DNA from: Caenorhabditis remanei
Taxonomy: Eukaryota > Nematoda > Chromadorea > Rhabditida > Rhabditidae
NCBI RefSeq assembly: GCF_010183535.1
Contig: NC_071329.1
Coordinates: 8,060,001-8,124,000, forward strand
Length of the DNA: 64,000 nucleotides
Direction of reading: 5' to 3'
Below, piece after piece: positions 46,101 through 59,461 of the stretch. Within the stretch, counting starts at the first letter, position 1. Every line of letters starts with the position of its first letter. The translations under genes and the position numbers were made by a program. The notes below the pieces were generated by a model that saw only the letters and a program-made list of their open reading frames with translations, had not been told where the DNA came from and ran no database searches.

Positions 46101-49100
46101 ATAATAATTTATTCTTTATCTGTGTTTCGATTTTCTCGAAACAACACGGAGGCGAGGCAGGTTTTTTGTTTCTTTTTCGAATTCTCCTTCACGCTTCTCT
46201 CCCCCTCACTTTGCGATGTATATCTGCGATTCATTTCTGGAATTATGCAACAATAACATATGAGATGAATCGAGAGGCGAAACGAAAGAAAATGAATCGA
46301 AAAAAGAGAAGAAGGCGTGTTTTCGATCCAGAAGAAAAGGAAGACCAGACGACATTGGGTGATGGCTAAATGGCTAAATGACATTGCGCAAAAAGCCGAG
46401 TCATCCAATACACCGCTTTTCGTTGTCTTGGATCTCTTTTCCAACATTTCCACCTGCTTTCAGGTAGAAACGTACAGAACGCCCCGAAAAAGAATGCAAT
46501 TTTTCTTTTGGACGAGACTAACTTATCATTCCAGAGGGCCACATAAATATGATAAGGAATATATCACGGAGTTATTCGATCTTTACTTGACTCTCTGTAC
46601 TGAGCTTCTCTCCTTTTAATCAAATGTTATTGTCTGAACGGCTCCTTTGAAATCATGTCAAATACAACTTTATTTATTCTTACAGAAACTGAAACTATGA
46701 GGATCTCAATGAGTCCGAATACCACAGAAGTGTTTTCTTTCCAGTTGCTCAGAATAAAACTGTATGAAGTGACTGAAATAATTAATTTAAAAAATATATT
46801 TTTCTATAATAACTCACTCGAACCATCGTATACCGTACCCCCCACAACCCTATTCTCCATTTCTAAAAGTTCAGGTGTTCCTTCACCCACTTTTTTCGAG
46901 TGTTATTTACATACATCCTTAATCCTTTTTTCGTCATTTCTTCTACACATAACCATCATACCACAAAAATGATCAATCATGGTGGAATCAGAATCAATCT
47001 GGATAAATCGGAACGGGTTTATTCTCTCACTCTCCTTCACTCTCTCTCTCTCTTTTCTTTTCTCGCTCGCTCGGTGGTCATCTCAATCCCTTTCTGGCGA
47101 TTGATTCCTTTTTTCTTCATTCCAGCGAAGCTTCTCCGTCGTCAAAAGCCAACAGGTTATCAATGCCATTCGATGCATTCTGGATATGTTTGGCAATTTT
47201 TTGGACTCTCGTTTTGACATGCAATCGTTTATCGTTTGACATGTAATATGATTAGGAATAGAGCGGAGGAAACGGAGGAGATGGCTTTTTTGATGATAAG
47301 AATACTTTGATCTTCAGATTATTTGCTTATGAATGATGGTAGTAAGAGGTAGTTCTTACAAGTTGGTGTAAAGTAACTAGGGAAGTTAAGAATCTGCCGG
47401 AACATACGAAAAAGGAAATACTTCATCTGTTTAGAAGGACTGAAACCGTAAAGATTCAGGATAATAATCCCCGTTGAAATTATACTTTGGGATTCTCGAA
47501 AGCTACGTTACCAATTAGTTACAGTACACCCCCTGCCTAATTTTTAACTGAATCCTTCTGAACCCTATCCAATTACTCTCAAAATGAAACTCATTCTGTC
47601 TTTTTGATGCATCAAGTACATACTTTCTAACTAATTTCCATTTCTAATCCTTTCCTGCTGTTCTTTTTCTTCTTCTTTTTCTCTTTTCATTCCAAAAATG
47701 GCGCAATACAAGCCGACGGCTTTCGATCATCCCTCCTCCCCCTATCGGATAATTAAAAAATGTTTCGTCACCACCTCTCATTCCCTTGTATCCATCCTTC
47801 TTCTGCTGGTCAATCGGGCGCGCGCACCTCAAGAAGAAGCTGATACATGAAAGATGAAGCCGGTTATTCTCTCTTCATTCTTCGTCATAGCGAACGACGG
47901 AGGCTAGTAGACACGACCTCAAGATGGCGAGGCAAACAGAAACGGCTTCTTCATCTGATCCATCTTTTTTCTCCGTTGTTTCTTTCAACCACTTCTTCTC
48001 TCCTTCTTCTCCGGCGCCGCCGTCGCTCCGTTCCCAAAGCCATTCATCCGGGAAAGCGACACGAGAACCGCAATGAAATCTTTCTTTCACTCTCGAATAC
48101 TTTCCCTCTCTCCCTTTTCTCTTCTCACCCTTTGACCGTTACAAATTTTTTTTTAGTAAAAGTGTTCTTATATTCTAGACCATGTCGGTTTCGACGATAC
48201 GTGCCATCAGCATTTTGCTGCTTTTGGCATCTTACACATTGGCAGATCTTCCGTCATGTGCTCGTGCGAAATGCGTTCATTGTGCTGTTGATTTCATTGA
48301 TAGAATGTGTCCAACAGCGTGTGCTGGATGCAAAACTCAACATCAAGCTATTCAGGTAAGTCTCTCAGATTCAGAGATCATTCATTTGAGGGAGATGACA
48401 ATTTCTTATTATCTTTCTTATTGATTGAAGTTTTGGAGCCTCTCACCGGAGTACTATGGATCTAGACTAGAAAAATGAACATTGACACAAAAATTTCAGG
48501 CCGTCACCATTCAAAGGCCACCACAGCCACCACCAGCATTCAACACCCAACCACAATTCGCTCAATCTGTGAACACTCGCCAAGTCTCAAACGAGGGAGG
48601 ACCACAGGTTCGCAACCCACAGGTGTGATTTGTTATCACTTAGTTTCTAGTGATTAGCTGATGATTCTATCTTCATTTGTGCAGGTCGTACATCCACAAA
48701 TTCCACAGCAGCCCCAGCAACAACAACAACAACAACAATTCCAACAACAGCAGCAATTCCAACCCCAAGTTCAAACTCAACAGCAACCCCAACAGCAGCA
48801 ACAACAACAACAACAACCTCTTCTTAACATTCCCCTCCAACCACATGCTCAACCAGTTCAATTCGCTGCCCCAGTCTATCAAGGAAACCAAATTCCATAT
48901 CCACAAAATCAAATTCAAACCGCCACACTCGCACCACTCGTAGAGCCACCAAAAGTGTCATCATTCGATCCAAATTTGAGTCGTCAACCGGCCGACTTGG
49001 CTCAACCACTCCCAGAATATCAAACCGGACAAGTGCAATTTGTTCAACAACAAGCACCAAACCCATTCCCACAACCACAGCAACAAGGATTCGGTCTTCC

Positions 49101-49538
49101 ACAGGCTCCACAACAAGCTCAAGGATACGGACAACAAGTCGACAACATTTTTAATCAACCAAATCCATTCCAACTTCCACAAGCTTCACAGCAGCCACAA
49201 GGACTCTTCGGTGCTCCAGGAGCCGCTCCAGCAGCAGGGCAACAAGGCCAACAAGCTGCGTTCAATCCATTCCAACCCTTCTTGCAACAAACCAATGCCG
49301 CATTGGATCCATTCAATCTGTTCAACTTGAATGCCAACCCATTGACTGTCAATCAACAAGGAATCAGCACTCTTCAGACTCAACAGCAGCAATACGGTCA
49401 GGTACAGCATCAAGGAAACTACAATCAAAATTACAACCAACAACCCCAGCAGCCTCCACAAGTTCCTCAACAACCTGCTCAACAACAACAGCAACAACAG
49501 TACAACTACAATCAGCAGTACCAACAATTCCAGCAACC

Positions 49539-49580
<42 letters not shown>

Positions 49581-52500
49581 GAGACCTCAGCAACCCCAAC
49601 AAAACGTATACCAACAGCAACAACAGTATGGTCAACAACCACAGCAACAACAGTACCAAAACCAAAATCAAAACTACCAACAACCACAACCAACACAACA
49701 ACAACAACTCCCAGTTGCTCCACAACAACACGTTCAACAACCACAACCACAACAACCACTCCCACAACCAGTGGCCGCATCAGTTGATTCTAGACCAGTC
49801 AACTTTGAGAAATACGTGGATCCAGGAAAGGGAACACCACTCGCCCCACCACCACAGGTAAGAACAAATACATTTTTGCAGAAGACTATCTAACATTTCT
49901 AGACTAATCCAGTAGCATTTAATCACATATTCTTTAGGCTCAATGCCCACGTCAACCAGGATGGCAACCATGTATAACCAAGGACACGGCCAACGACCGT
50001 TTCCGTAACTGTTGCTCTCGTCTCGGAGAGGGATGTGCTCCCCTTTGTAACTACGATGCTACCCTTGCTACTGTAAGTTTTTCTAGACGCTTCATCTCAA
50101 ACAATTCATCTAATTTCCAGATGCAATTGGCTGTTCTCACTGGCCGTTGCCCACTCGCCAAGGTCGGAGACGTCATGATCTGTGCTTCTGGATACCAAGA
50201 CGCTTCCCAATGTTGTGAAGCTTACGGAGTCTTTGAGCCAGGATATGAGCATTGTCGTCCATACTGTAATCCATCTGCTGGACTTCCAGAAGGAGGACTT
50301 TTGACTGAGAAGTACAAGTGTCTTGTCAAGTTGTCACACATTCAACAGTGCTTCTTCGTTTCACAGAAGCCATAAAGAAAGATGTCAAACGGGTTCACAG
50401 TTTGTATCAAACCATAATAATTTTTAATTTTCTCTTTTCTCTTTTCTTCCTTTTCTCATTTTCTCTCATTTCTCTTTTCCTTTCCTTAATTTGTGCAATA
50501 GATTCAATTTCAAAAAGAAAGAAACAAAATCCATAATGTGGCACAGTGCCATTTCAATAAATGATTCTAAATTCAAAAAACAAACTGACTCACATATGAA
50601 GTATTCCAACATTGTTCAGTATATTCAATCCTTGAGTTGTCATTGTGAATGTTCCGATTATAGCAAAATGAAGCATCGATTGGTTGTAAGAAAGATTTCT
50701 TGGGCCGAAATAGGAATTCGGATTGGATCTCTGAAATTAAGATTTCGAAACAATTTGTTTTTTTATTTTTAAAACTTACACTTTCTAAAACAAGTCTGAA
50801 ATTCGCCACGTATTTCTGTAGGATTGGCACATAATCCTCACTAATTCCCTCGTTATTTGGGAACACTCGGAGCAGAAGCTTGATGATACTCTTGGCAACG
50901 ATCACATGTTGTCGATCAAGCATTCGTTTGTTCTTCTCTTGTTCAGACGGTGATAAGAAGTGGAACATCTGAAAAAGTAAGACTTTCACTGAGAAAATTC
51001 TCTGAAACCTTACGTTTCCAATATGATCTTCGATAGTATTCGAAGAAAACTCTTTGACCAATTTCTCATAACCATCTTTTTCAATATTTTCCACATAGAA
51101 TTCCATATAATTCCAATCAAAAGCCCCATTTGAATCGACGAAAAACTTCTTTGCATTCTCTTCCTCGTCGTCAAATGTATCTCGAATCCTTGGGATTGAG
51201 TAGTCGTAATCATCAGCATCATCCATCATCATCAACGCATTCTTATCGTATTTTCCACGTAACACGGTTTCATTGAATTCTCCTGGGCACTCATCTTCAT
51301 AAAGATCTGGTGATGTATTCCGTTTGAGACTTGCTCCTGCTCGAAAAGAACTATCACTTTTAGATTTTCTAATCGGTGCTTGAACTAGGACAGGTTCAGA
51401 CATATGAGGGGCAAATAGCATTAGATCAGATTCTTTGAGAACGGTAGACGAAGTTGATGCAGATCTTATCCAAGACTGATTCAATTTGTCGAAACGATTA
51501 AGAACAAGTTCAGCATTTCTAAAATAATACAGATGAAGCATGTAAGTATTAAATGTTAAAGCTTACGTAGCGTGAAGGAATGTATATTGTTCAATAGCAT
51601 TGATATCAAAAGTTTCATTGATAGCAGAGACAGCATGACTCTGGCTTAACGATTCACACGCAGATTGCACAAGAGTTGGCATTGAAAGAACTGGAGCACG
51701 ATAACCAGCTGGAACATGGGAAGGCGCTTGACGGAGCATGTCAGCCATTAAAAGAGTTGCTTTCAAACCACTCGAGGAATCCGGCATGGCGAGAATCAGT
51801 CTGGCAAGAGACAGAGGTAATTGAGCGTTGATGAGGACGAATTGAGAGAGAACTCGAAACGCGGCAAGTAGATCAATTGTTGGTTTACGGCGCTCTGTGT
51901 CATTTTTCAAGCGTGCATCGTTTTGAGCAATCACAAAGTCATGTTTCAGGTTGCTTTTGAACTTGTCGGGTAAGTGCATTGCTTCTGGAATTTATTTTTG
52001 ATATAAACTTTCAGATTATCAAAAACTCTTACTATAAAAAGCTAGTGCTTCTTCCCACGATTCAAAAGTCTTGCTTGCATAGGGAACATCCACAAAATCA
52101 CAACACAAATCCACAATTGCATCTCGAATTCTGACCAAATTATCATTGGCAACTGTTCCCAAACCAAGATAATCTAGTAGACGAAACGGGGAAGATGGGA
52201 GAATATTTGAGTTGGGACCAACTGCAGCACAAGCGAAAAGACCTGGCCAAGAACGAATGATACAGAGGAAAGAGCACTTGAAGTTCTCAAGAAAATCATT
52301 CATGTGGAAGCTTTCGTGACTGAAAGTTGTTAACAATGTGTCTTTAGTATTTATTCTGATAAAAGCTTACGCTGAATCATTGTTCATCATGCTTCCTCTT
52401 TTCTGAAACATTCCGAATTCAACCAACGGAGCAAATATCTGTTCCATAACTAGATCCAAATGAGCTTTAATTCGAATCATTGGAGAATCCAACCAGAATA

Positions 52501-53570
52501 TCAAGACGTGAGATGCAAGTATCACAATCCGTTTGCTCATACAAGACACCCCGGTAAGAACTTTCACGAGCCAGTCGGTTCCAGCCATTTCGAGAATTAA
52601 AGAAGGCTCTGTCAAACTGAGTTCAAGAAACAGGCCGATACATGGAAGAGATAATCTGGGAAAAATTTCATTATTGGAACCTAAACATCACCGCTTACTT
52701 GTCTTTTCCATTAGACTGTTGCCCCTCGAATGCTGAAAGAGCAATAGAAATAATAGGCTGCATTACGGATTTTGGGAATGCATACTTTCTGAAAAATTGT
52801 TTGAGCAATCATCCAGTTTATGTCTACTCACTTTCCATTTTTCTGAGCTGCCGAACTATCAATCAACTTTTTAAGATTCGACGTCTCATAAATCTTTAAC
52901 ATCCAGATGATCAATTTGAACGCCTCAATTCTCTCCGTCTGATTTTCCATTTGTAAATCTATTGCTCTGACAATGTAAATATCCACGTGGGTTGTCAGAA
53001 TCACCGCCAGATTCTTTTCATTCATTGTGCATTTTCTGACGATATGAAAACACATCGCACGGATACATGGGTGATCGTCACGGAGAAATTTCAGCATTCT
53101 GGAATATTTTCACAATCAGATATCGCTATAAAGCAACTGAAAACAACTTACAAATGACAAACATATTTAAAGAATTCATTATCTGTCAATGATTCTAATG
53201 TTGTTTCCATGATTGTTTTGGAGATCCCATTCAGAAAATTAACTTTTTCCTCGTAAGGAGCTGCCAAATAAGGATCAGATTCTGACATTAGTTTTTCAAC
53301 ATCTTCTCGATTTCTGTATCTTTCTCTTCTTTTATCACTGTTCTCACTTTCTTTCTCTGAAAAAATATCTATTGCTGCAAATGTTCAAGATTTTTGAAGA
53401 GGAGTCTCTCCAGTAATTTATCAATAAAACTTAACAAAAACATCTCAGTTTAAAAATATTTGATTTTCCAACTTACTAGATCTTGCTCTGATTCTGATAC
53501 TTTCTCGAATCTCCTGTATCCTTTGAGCATTGTTTCCTGTTTTATGATACACTTTTCTACGACTGTCCAT
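43157..53570 (-). CDS. rict-1: Rictor, core subunit of TOR complex 2
   Basis: Sixteen exons on the minus strand: 53570-53477, 53356-53152, 53098-52832, 52788-52699, 52655-52371, 52319-52033, 51984-51567, 51518-51014, 50968-50780, 50730-50594, 45667-44611, 44563-44361, 44307-43875, 43823-43499, 43446-43344 and 43295-43157. They encode 1578 residues and every phase agrees. The N half is helical/ARM-like and follows human Rictor in order (TTHVDIYIVRAIDLQMENQT matches LKVDYLIARCIDIQQSNEV). The central block ASLDYTNEGLTRVILRK matches SSLDYSRDGLARVILSK, and SSIGSTDGGFEILP followed by VLTVRGIAFWAL is the conserved Rictor_V part. The C terminus VLELLDEYRFKPHSRAFLQ matches the human end. TORC2 controls SGK-1, AKT, fat storage and growth in worms. 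Exon 10 (50594-50730) is joined to exon 11 across a 4.9 kb intron that contains pqn-32. The start is three bases after a GACAG acceptor. Confidence 0.93.
45668..48181. other. Large rict-1 intron, upstream part of nested gene
   Basis: Sequence between rict-1 exon 11 and the start of the nested plus-strand gene. No exon is supported. The stretch 47860-48180 is the likely promoter of pqn-32. The AT-rich part 45840-47800 holds only chance frames. Confidence 0.45.
48182..50375 (+). CDS. pqn-32: Secreted Q-rich (prion-like) protein with C-terminal DB domain, nested in rict-1
   Basis: Five exons (48182-48355, 48500-48622, 48685-49857, 49938-50072, 50121-50375) encode 619 residues. Residues 1-21 are a signal peptide (ISILLLLASYTLA). 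A cysteine-rich segment follows (SCARAKCVHCAVDF, CPTACAGCKTQHQ). About 390 residues rich in Gln, Pro and Asn come next, with runs of up to about 17 glutamines near 49542-49581. The C terminus (about 490-619) is a DB domain: WQPC, FRNCCSRLGEGCAPLC, SQCCEAYGVFEPGYEHCRPYC. DB proteins are mostly extracellular and nematode-specific. The gene symbol rests on recalled synteny: in C. elegans a pqn gene adjoins rict-1 and gfm-1. The start lies three bases after TTCTAG, a likely trans-splice acceptor. The gene lies wholly inside intron 10 of rict-1 on the opposite strand. Confidence 0.85.
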
Positions 53571-54447
53571 CGTCTGTCAGAGAAGAAAATAAGAAAATAA
53601 GAGAGTTGTTTAACTGATAAGAAAGAAGGGAATAAGATGGAAAATGGGGGGAAAGGAGAAAGGAGGAAAAGAAAATAATAATGATATCAGGATGGTATGA
53701 GAGTCCATTAGAAATAACAGTACGGTATTGCAAAGATGAAAAGTGAACATTTTCAGAATCAATGTAGATGACACAACAATGAAAACTAGAAAATTGAATT
53801 TTTATCTAGATTCAAATGTGACCAAACAATCATCAACCACGCGTCCAGTTTCGAGATTTCCAGTCGGAGTGGTGGTACTGTAGTTTCAATCTTTCAAATA
53901 AATAAATAAGCGTTATTTTTGTTTCTATGGTTAATAAAATAGTTTGTGTTTTTTTTGCAAAACGATTGAGTTGGAACCTTTTCTCTCGGATTGTATCGAA
54001 ATCCGTTCGCTTCACGTGCAACTTATCGAGCAATTACCGCAAAAATATATTAATTTTTGATGATAAAATTACCTAATTAGACTGTAACTTTTTGAAGCAT
54101 TTTAAAAACGAAAATATAGTTTCGAAGTTTTTCTTCAATATCAAATACATTTCTATCTTCAATAATTTTTGGAACATGCTTAAAAAAGGTCTGGAAGTTG
54201 AGAGATAAACAGTAGTAATATGGCCGAACTCGGCCAGGGGTGCAAAAGTTAGGCCACGTACGGTGTACTCCCCGTGGACGATGCAAAGTATGGCATCATT
54301 TTTTAGGCTTTTAAAGTTTTTAAGCTTTAGGAATAATATTTTGGAATAATCTTTTCATTAAAAATTAATTCAGACAACCTTTCATCTCCTGTTCAAAAAT
54401 TTTTTTGCTTGGTGATCAATAAACCTTATAATTTCAGGTAATACACG
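53571..54447. other. Divergent promoter region of rict-1 and gfm-1
   Basis: The two genes are transcribed away from each other. A GC-richer patch at about 54215-54290 (CGAACTCGGCCAGGGG, GGCCACGTACGG, CCCCGTGGACG) looks like a relic of a dispersed repeat. ATTTCAG at 54431-54437 is a likely spliced-leader acceptor for gfm-1. Confidence 0.45.
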
Positions 54448-56929
54448 ATGAGTCCTCTTGGGAGGTTCTCTGCAGTGGCTCAAAGCCGACGACAGGTTCA
54501 TCGGAATGAACATTTCATATTATATATAATTAATTTCAGCTGAACAACGTTCTTCGTCGATTCGCATCGAACGGGGCACCATCCGTCATTGTTCCTGGCG
54601 TTCGGCCAATTGAGAGAATTAGAAATATTGGTTCGTTGCAGTGCATTCCTCTATAACCGTTATATCAAATTAGTTCTCAGGTATCTCTGCTCATATCGAT
54701 TCTGGAAAAACAACAGTCACGGAGAGAATCTTGTACTATGCGGGTAGAATCGACTCGATGCACGAGGTTCGTGGAAAAGACGATGTCGGAGCGACAATGG
54801 ATTTCATGGAGTTAGAAAGGCAACGAGGAATTACTATTCAATCAGCTGCTACTTATGTAGATTGGCACGGAACTAATATCAATATTATTGACACTCCAGG
54901 ACACGTAGACTTCACAGTAGAAGTTGAGAGAGCTCTTCGTGTTCTCGACGGTGCTGTTCTCGTTCTTTGTGGTGTCGGAGGTGTTCAGTCTCAAACTTTC
55001 ACAGTTAACAGACAATTGGCACGATACAATGTTCCATTCATTTGCTTTGTTAACAAAATGGACCGGAATGGAGCGTCTCCACTGAAAGCTCTCGATGGAC
55101 TCCGAAATAAGTTGAATCATAATGCAGCTCTTATTCATCTACCAATTGGAAAAGATTCGAATTTCAACGGAATCGTCGATTTAGTCGAAGGACATGCTTT
55201 GTATTATGAAGGAGAAGGAGGTCTAATTGTGAGAAAAGACGAGATCCCCAAGGATTTGAGAGTAGAAGCACAAGATAGACGAGATGAACTTATTGAACAC
55301 ATTGCCAATGTTGATGAGACACTCGGAGAAATGTTCTTGAATGATCAAAAGCCGAATGTGCAACAAATTCATGAAGCTATCAGAAGAACTGTTGTCAAGG
55401 TATTCTAGTTTTCCTGCATTTTTCAAAATTCATTGAATTTTCAGCGCCAATTCGTGCCAGTTCTCTCCGGATCTGCTCTTAAAAACAAAGGAGTTCAAAC
55501 TATGATCGATTCTGTTGTGAAATATCTCCCCGATCCATCCGAAGTTGTCAACAAGGCCACAGTGAAAACCGAGTCAGGAGAAGCGAAAGGAATTATTCTT
55601 TCTCCAGAACGCAATAATGATAAGCCGTTTGTTGGTCTCGCGTTCAAACTGGAAGCTGGAAAATACGGACAACTGACATACTTCCGTGTTTATCAAGGAC
55701 AGCTGAGCAAAGGAGATACTGTTTACGCATCAAGAGACGGAAGAAAAGTCAGAGTACAACGATTGGTTCGTATGCATGCAGCCGATATGGAAGAGATCAC
55801 AACGGCGTATGCAGGAGACATTTGTGCCACTTTTGGACTCGATTGCCACTCTGGAGAAACTTTCTCAACTGATCAAAATCTTGCACCACATTGTGTAAGA
55901 CTATTATTGAAAAACATCTAAAAATATTTTTACATTTCAGGAGTCAATGCACATTCCAGAACCTGTTATCTCAATGGCCATCAAGCCTGTAAATCGTAAA
56001 GATGCTGACAATTTCATCAAAGCTTTGACTCGTTTCACAAAAGAAGATCCAACATTCCGGCGAGAATATAACCAGGAAGCCAAGGAGACAATTGTATCGG
56101 GAATGGGAGAATTGCATTTAGAAATTTATGCACAACGTATGAAGAGTGAATATAACTGTCCTGTTGAGTTGGGAAAACCGTCAGTTGCTTACAGAGAATG
56201 CTTGGGAGCTCCTTACAAGTGAGTTTTACACTTAAATACTGTGTTTTAAGGGAAATCTTGCGTTGCAGATTCCATTTCCGTCACAAGAAGCAAACTGGTG
56301 GTCAAGGACAGTTCGGAGAGATTGAAGGAGTTATTGATCCACTACCAGCAGACCGTAACACAGTTGTCGAGTTTTCTGATGAAACATTCGGAAACAATAT
56401 TCCCAAGAATTTGTTCCCTGCCCTCAAAAAGGGTCTCGACGCAATTGTTGCCGAAGGACCACTTATCAAGTCCAGAATTGCCGGAATTCACGTACGAGTT
56501 CAAGACGGATCTACTCACGCTGTCGACTCCACTGAAATCGCTATGATTAACACAATGCAAAACATGATGCGCGAGTCATTTGAAAAAGCTAACTGGCTGC
56601 TTCTTGAGCCAATTATGAAAGTTGAAGTAACGACACCAGCGGAATTCCAAGGAAATGTAGTAACATCGCTCACTCAACGAAATGCTCTCATCACCACGAC
56701 TGATTCGACGGAAGGATACGCTACTGTCGTGTGTGAAGCTCCACTATCTGACATGTTCGGATACACATCAGAACTTCGATCGTTGACAGAAGGAAAGGGA
56801 GAATTCAGTATGGAATATTCGAGATACGCACCGACATCGCTGGAAGCACAGGAACGAGTACAAGCCGAGTGGAGACAGTTACACGGAATTGCTGATCCAA
56901 ACGAAAAGGGAAAGAAAAAGAAGAAGTAG
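54448..56929 (+). CDS. gfm-1: Mitochondrial elongation factor G
   Basis: Six exons (54448-54495, 54540-54630, 54681-55399, 55445-55894, 55941-56218, 56269-56929) encode 748 residues. The N terminus ([22 protein letters not shown]) is a basic mitochondrial targeting sequence. GTPase motifs are complete: AHIDSGKTT (about 50-58), [12 protein letters not shown] and NKMD. Domain II, the [18 protein letters not shown] domain IV and the C-terminal EF-G fold follow, with a lysine tail. EF-G1 drives translocation in mitochondrial translation. The length fits the family. It converges on the MSS4-like gene, with 161 bases between stop codons. Confidence 0.95.
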
Positions 56930-57090
56930 ATTAGGTTTTTTAGAATCGTTTTTATTTGAAATTCCATGTCTTTATTTTTTTCTGTAGTTTAGGTTTTTGT
57001 TTTTTGTTTGTTTTCGAAGTTTTTGTTGAATTTTTGATGAAAATACAATAGCTTTATTGTCATCTTCATACAAAGTTCTATTTTCCATAT

Positions 57091-57522
57091 TTAGGACTTC
57101 TCGTACTTGACACGTTCAACAGCCACCCAAAACTTCTTATTATCTTCCGAACGAAAACCTATTGGCCCGAGTTCGCAATCGCCACACATCAAGACTTTCT
57201 TTTTGTCAACAGTCTGCCAACCGACAGTGTCGAAAACCATATCACTTTCGGTATACCACCACCAGCTGATTTTTTCAAATGCTGCTGGTCCTTTTGCCTG
57301 ATGAGTCATCACCCGTAATTGATATGGTTGATTGTCGACTGTCATGACGACGTCTTCGGGGAAAATAACCGATTTGCATCGGCGACAAACGATTTTGTGC
57401 AGATTTCGGTCATCTTCATTGATCAAATCATCTTTGTTAACCTTCTCACATTTTCCATTAACCGGAGTGTTTGCTGGCTGCGGTCGGATCGCGAATAGTT
57501 GAAGCTTCAGTGGTACTTGCAT
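57091..57522 (-). CDS. MSS4/RABIF-like Rab chaperone
   Basis: A single exon of 143 residues. Two zinc-binding pairs are present: VCRRCKSVIFPEDV (about residues 45-58) and LMCGDCELGPIGF (about 110-122). ESDMVFDTVGWQT lies between, close to the human RABIF EDMFIFENVGF. KKFWVAVERV near the end matches the family end. MSS4 binds nucleotide-free exocytic Rab GTPases and is now seen as a Rab-stabilising chaperone rather than a true exchange factor. ATTATAG just before the ATG, or CTATTCAG 16 bases before it, could be a spliced-leader site. The gene is last in a group of three minus-strand genes. Confidence 0.88.
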   Translation of the reverse strand: MQVPLKLQLFAIRPQPANTPVNGKCEKVNKDDLINEDDRNLHKIVCRRCKSVIFPEDVVMTVDNQPYQLRVMTHQAKGPAAFEKISWWWYTESDMVFDTVGWQTVDKKKVLMCGDCELGPIGFRSEDNKKFWVAVERVKYEKS

Positions 57523-57817
57523 CTATAATTCGAAGAGGCTGAATAGAAGGTGAATTTCAAACTAACCGCTCGTGGAAAGAACCATAAAAGTTGAAATAAA
57601 ACAAAGAGGCTAAGTTTATTTGTTTCTCGAAGAAAATTCTGATCTCGTGAAACTGATAGGAAAATTCTGAAGGTTCACGCCTTAATTCTTCTGCTTCCAA
57701 GATTATCAAAATGTTTCAGCAATACATATTTCATTACATGAAGTTTAAAAAAAACAAAAAGTATCGAAACAGTATGAACTAGAAAACATCTCATTTATAT
57801 AACAAAGAATGGTGTTT

Positions 57818-59049
57818 TCATCCTCTGGGATGATATCTTTGCGAGTGTTGAATTAGTTCATCACGAGAACTCGATAGTTCACCACAAAATTTGCAATCAA
57901 AAATTGCGAAATCGCCTGCGGCCTGAAAACATCTAGCTATGATCATGAATATCCTACCATATGAACTAACCTCGTCATACAATCTTCCCTTCCCAATAAG
58001 CTTCCTGTTGAGCATAACAGTGATTCTAAAAATTATGCCAATGCGTTTAAATAATTAAAAAATAGACGGACCTTGGTAGAGTTTTACGGCTTCTCTTTTT
58101 CGGTGGCTCGTTTTGTTGTTTCTCGACAACAGTTCTAGGAGAGACCCTTTTGTGAGTGGCTAGCAATTGTGGTTTCTCTTCTCGGATGTCCGTTGCTGCT
58201 GGAGATGATGTTGCTTGTTGTTGGTGAACAGATGGCTTTGGTGGTGGTGATGGTGTTGCAGGATCCACAGGTAGTGGAGTATTCGGGATCAACCCTGCCA
58301 TGCTTTTGGAGAAAGTTTCCAAAAACTCTCTGTGAAATGCACGGGTTGCCTGCTGCTCCTCAATCAACATCTTCGTGACATCGATCATCATCTTATTCAA
58401 ATCCGTTTGTCTCTTTTGCATATCCTGATGGAAAATCGCATTCTCGCGTGCTTGGAAAGCAAGAATCGTGCGGATCTGAATAAAAGATTTCAAAAATTGA
58501 ACTGAAAAATGCTGTGATTACCGTATTATCCATTGACGACTGAGCTCCCATTCCGGGTGGCGTATTCATCATTGAACTCATCATTCCTGTATTGCTTCCA
58601 TTCGGAATGGCCAGCTGCGTGTTGGGAAGATGAGGGGATGGTGTAGAAGTCTAAAAGTAAAAAACGGGATACGGTAACAATTCTGAAGAACAATTGAAAT
58701 GATATTTGAAATAACGTTTTGATAATATTCTCTTACAGTAGGTTTTGAAGAACCAGGCTGTGGAGGTGATGGCTGTAATCCGTAAAGACTCATAGCATTA
58801 TTTCCAATCGATTGTCCGAACGGTTGTGGAGACCAATATGGAAAAGGGAGAGTGGGGTGGAGTGCCTAAAGGAGAGGTTAACTTCATCAAAATATCGATA
58901 TGACTTACATTTGTGCCCGGTGCAAAACCAGTGAACGGTCCAGGACGAGACTGCGGGTATCCCATTGACGACGTTGTAGGCGTTACAGGTTGTATGGGTT
59001 GTTGAAGACGAGTGGTACGGGGATTTGCGCTTGTAGATGCGTCTGTCAT
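57818..59049 (-). CDS. Proline/serine-rich protein with a C-terminal C2H2 finger
   Basis: Six exons on the minus strand (59049-58909, 58865-58737, 58650-58522, 58475-58072, 58025-57971, 57922-57818) encode 320 residues with matching phases. The first 140 residues are Pro/Ser/Met/Asn-rich and disordered. A helical segment (about 135-190, RENAIFHQDMQKRQTDLNKM) is probably coiled coil. A basic patch PPKKRSRKTLP may be a nuclear signal. The end is one C2H2 finger: CKFCGELSSSRDELIQHSQ then RYH (C-x2-C-x12-H-x4-H). A nuclear regulator is likely, but I cannot place the family. TTTTCAG lies one base before the ATG, a spliced-leader acceptor. Confidence 0.75.
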
Positions 59050-59461
59050 TCTGAAAATGAAAATATATAGAAGTTTTGCCGAGACCGTTCAATGAAACCA
59101 CAAAAATGGAAGCATTTCACGACAATTCCAACGAAAAATTGAAAAAAGAAGTCAAACGAGAATTCATGTGGCGACCTCTTCGACTCGCTGACCTCTCAAT
59201 ATGACACGTGGCAGCGATTTCTATTCGCAAGTATATTCCACGTGGATTCACGTTGATAAACACGTCACCGTGTCACGGGATTTGAACTCTTTTTTCTCAT
59301 ATTTGGAGTCCATTTTGACGTGAGAATACTGTAGAAAAATACCAGAATTTATTTACAGAAGTGAAAAAGAATATTTTGATTCAAGAAAGAACATGAAGAG
59401 AATGATATATAAGCTTGAAAGGCATTGGGAATAAATTATTTGATCGCGTTCACCGTAACGG

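Noticed and set aside
48673..49780. Leucine- and valine-rich minus-strand frames
   Set aside because: Antisense shadow of the CAA/CAG repeats in the nested Q-rich gene; they look like membrane proteins only by accident.
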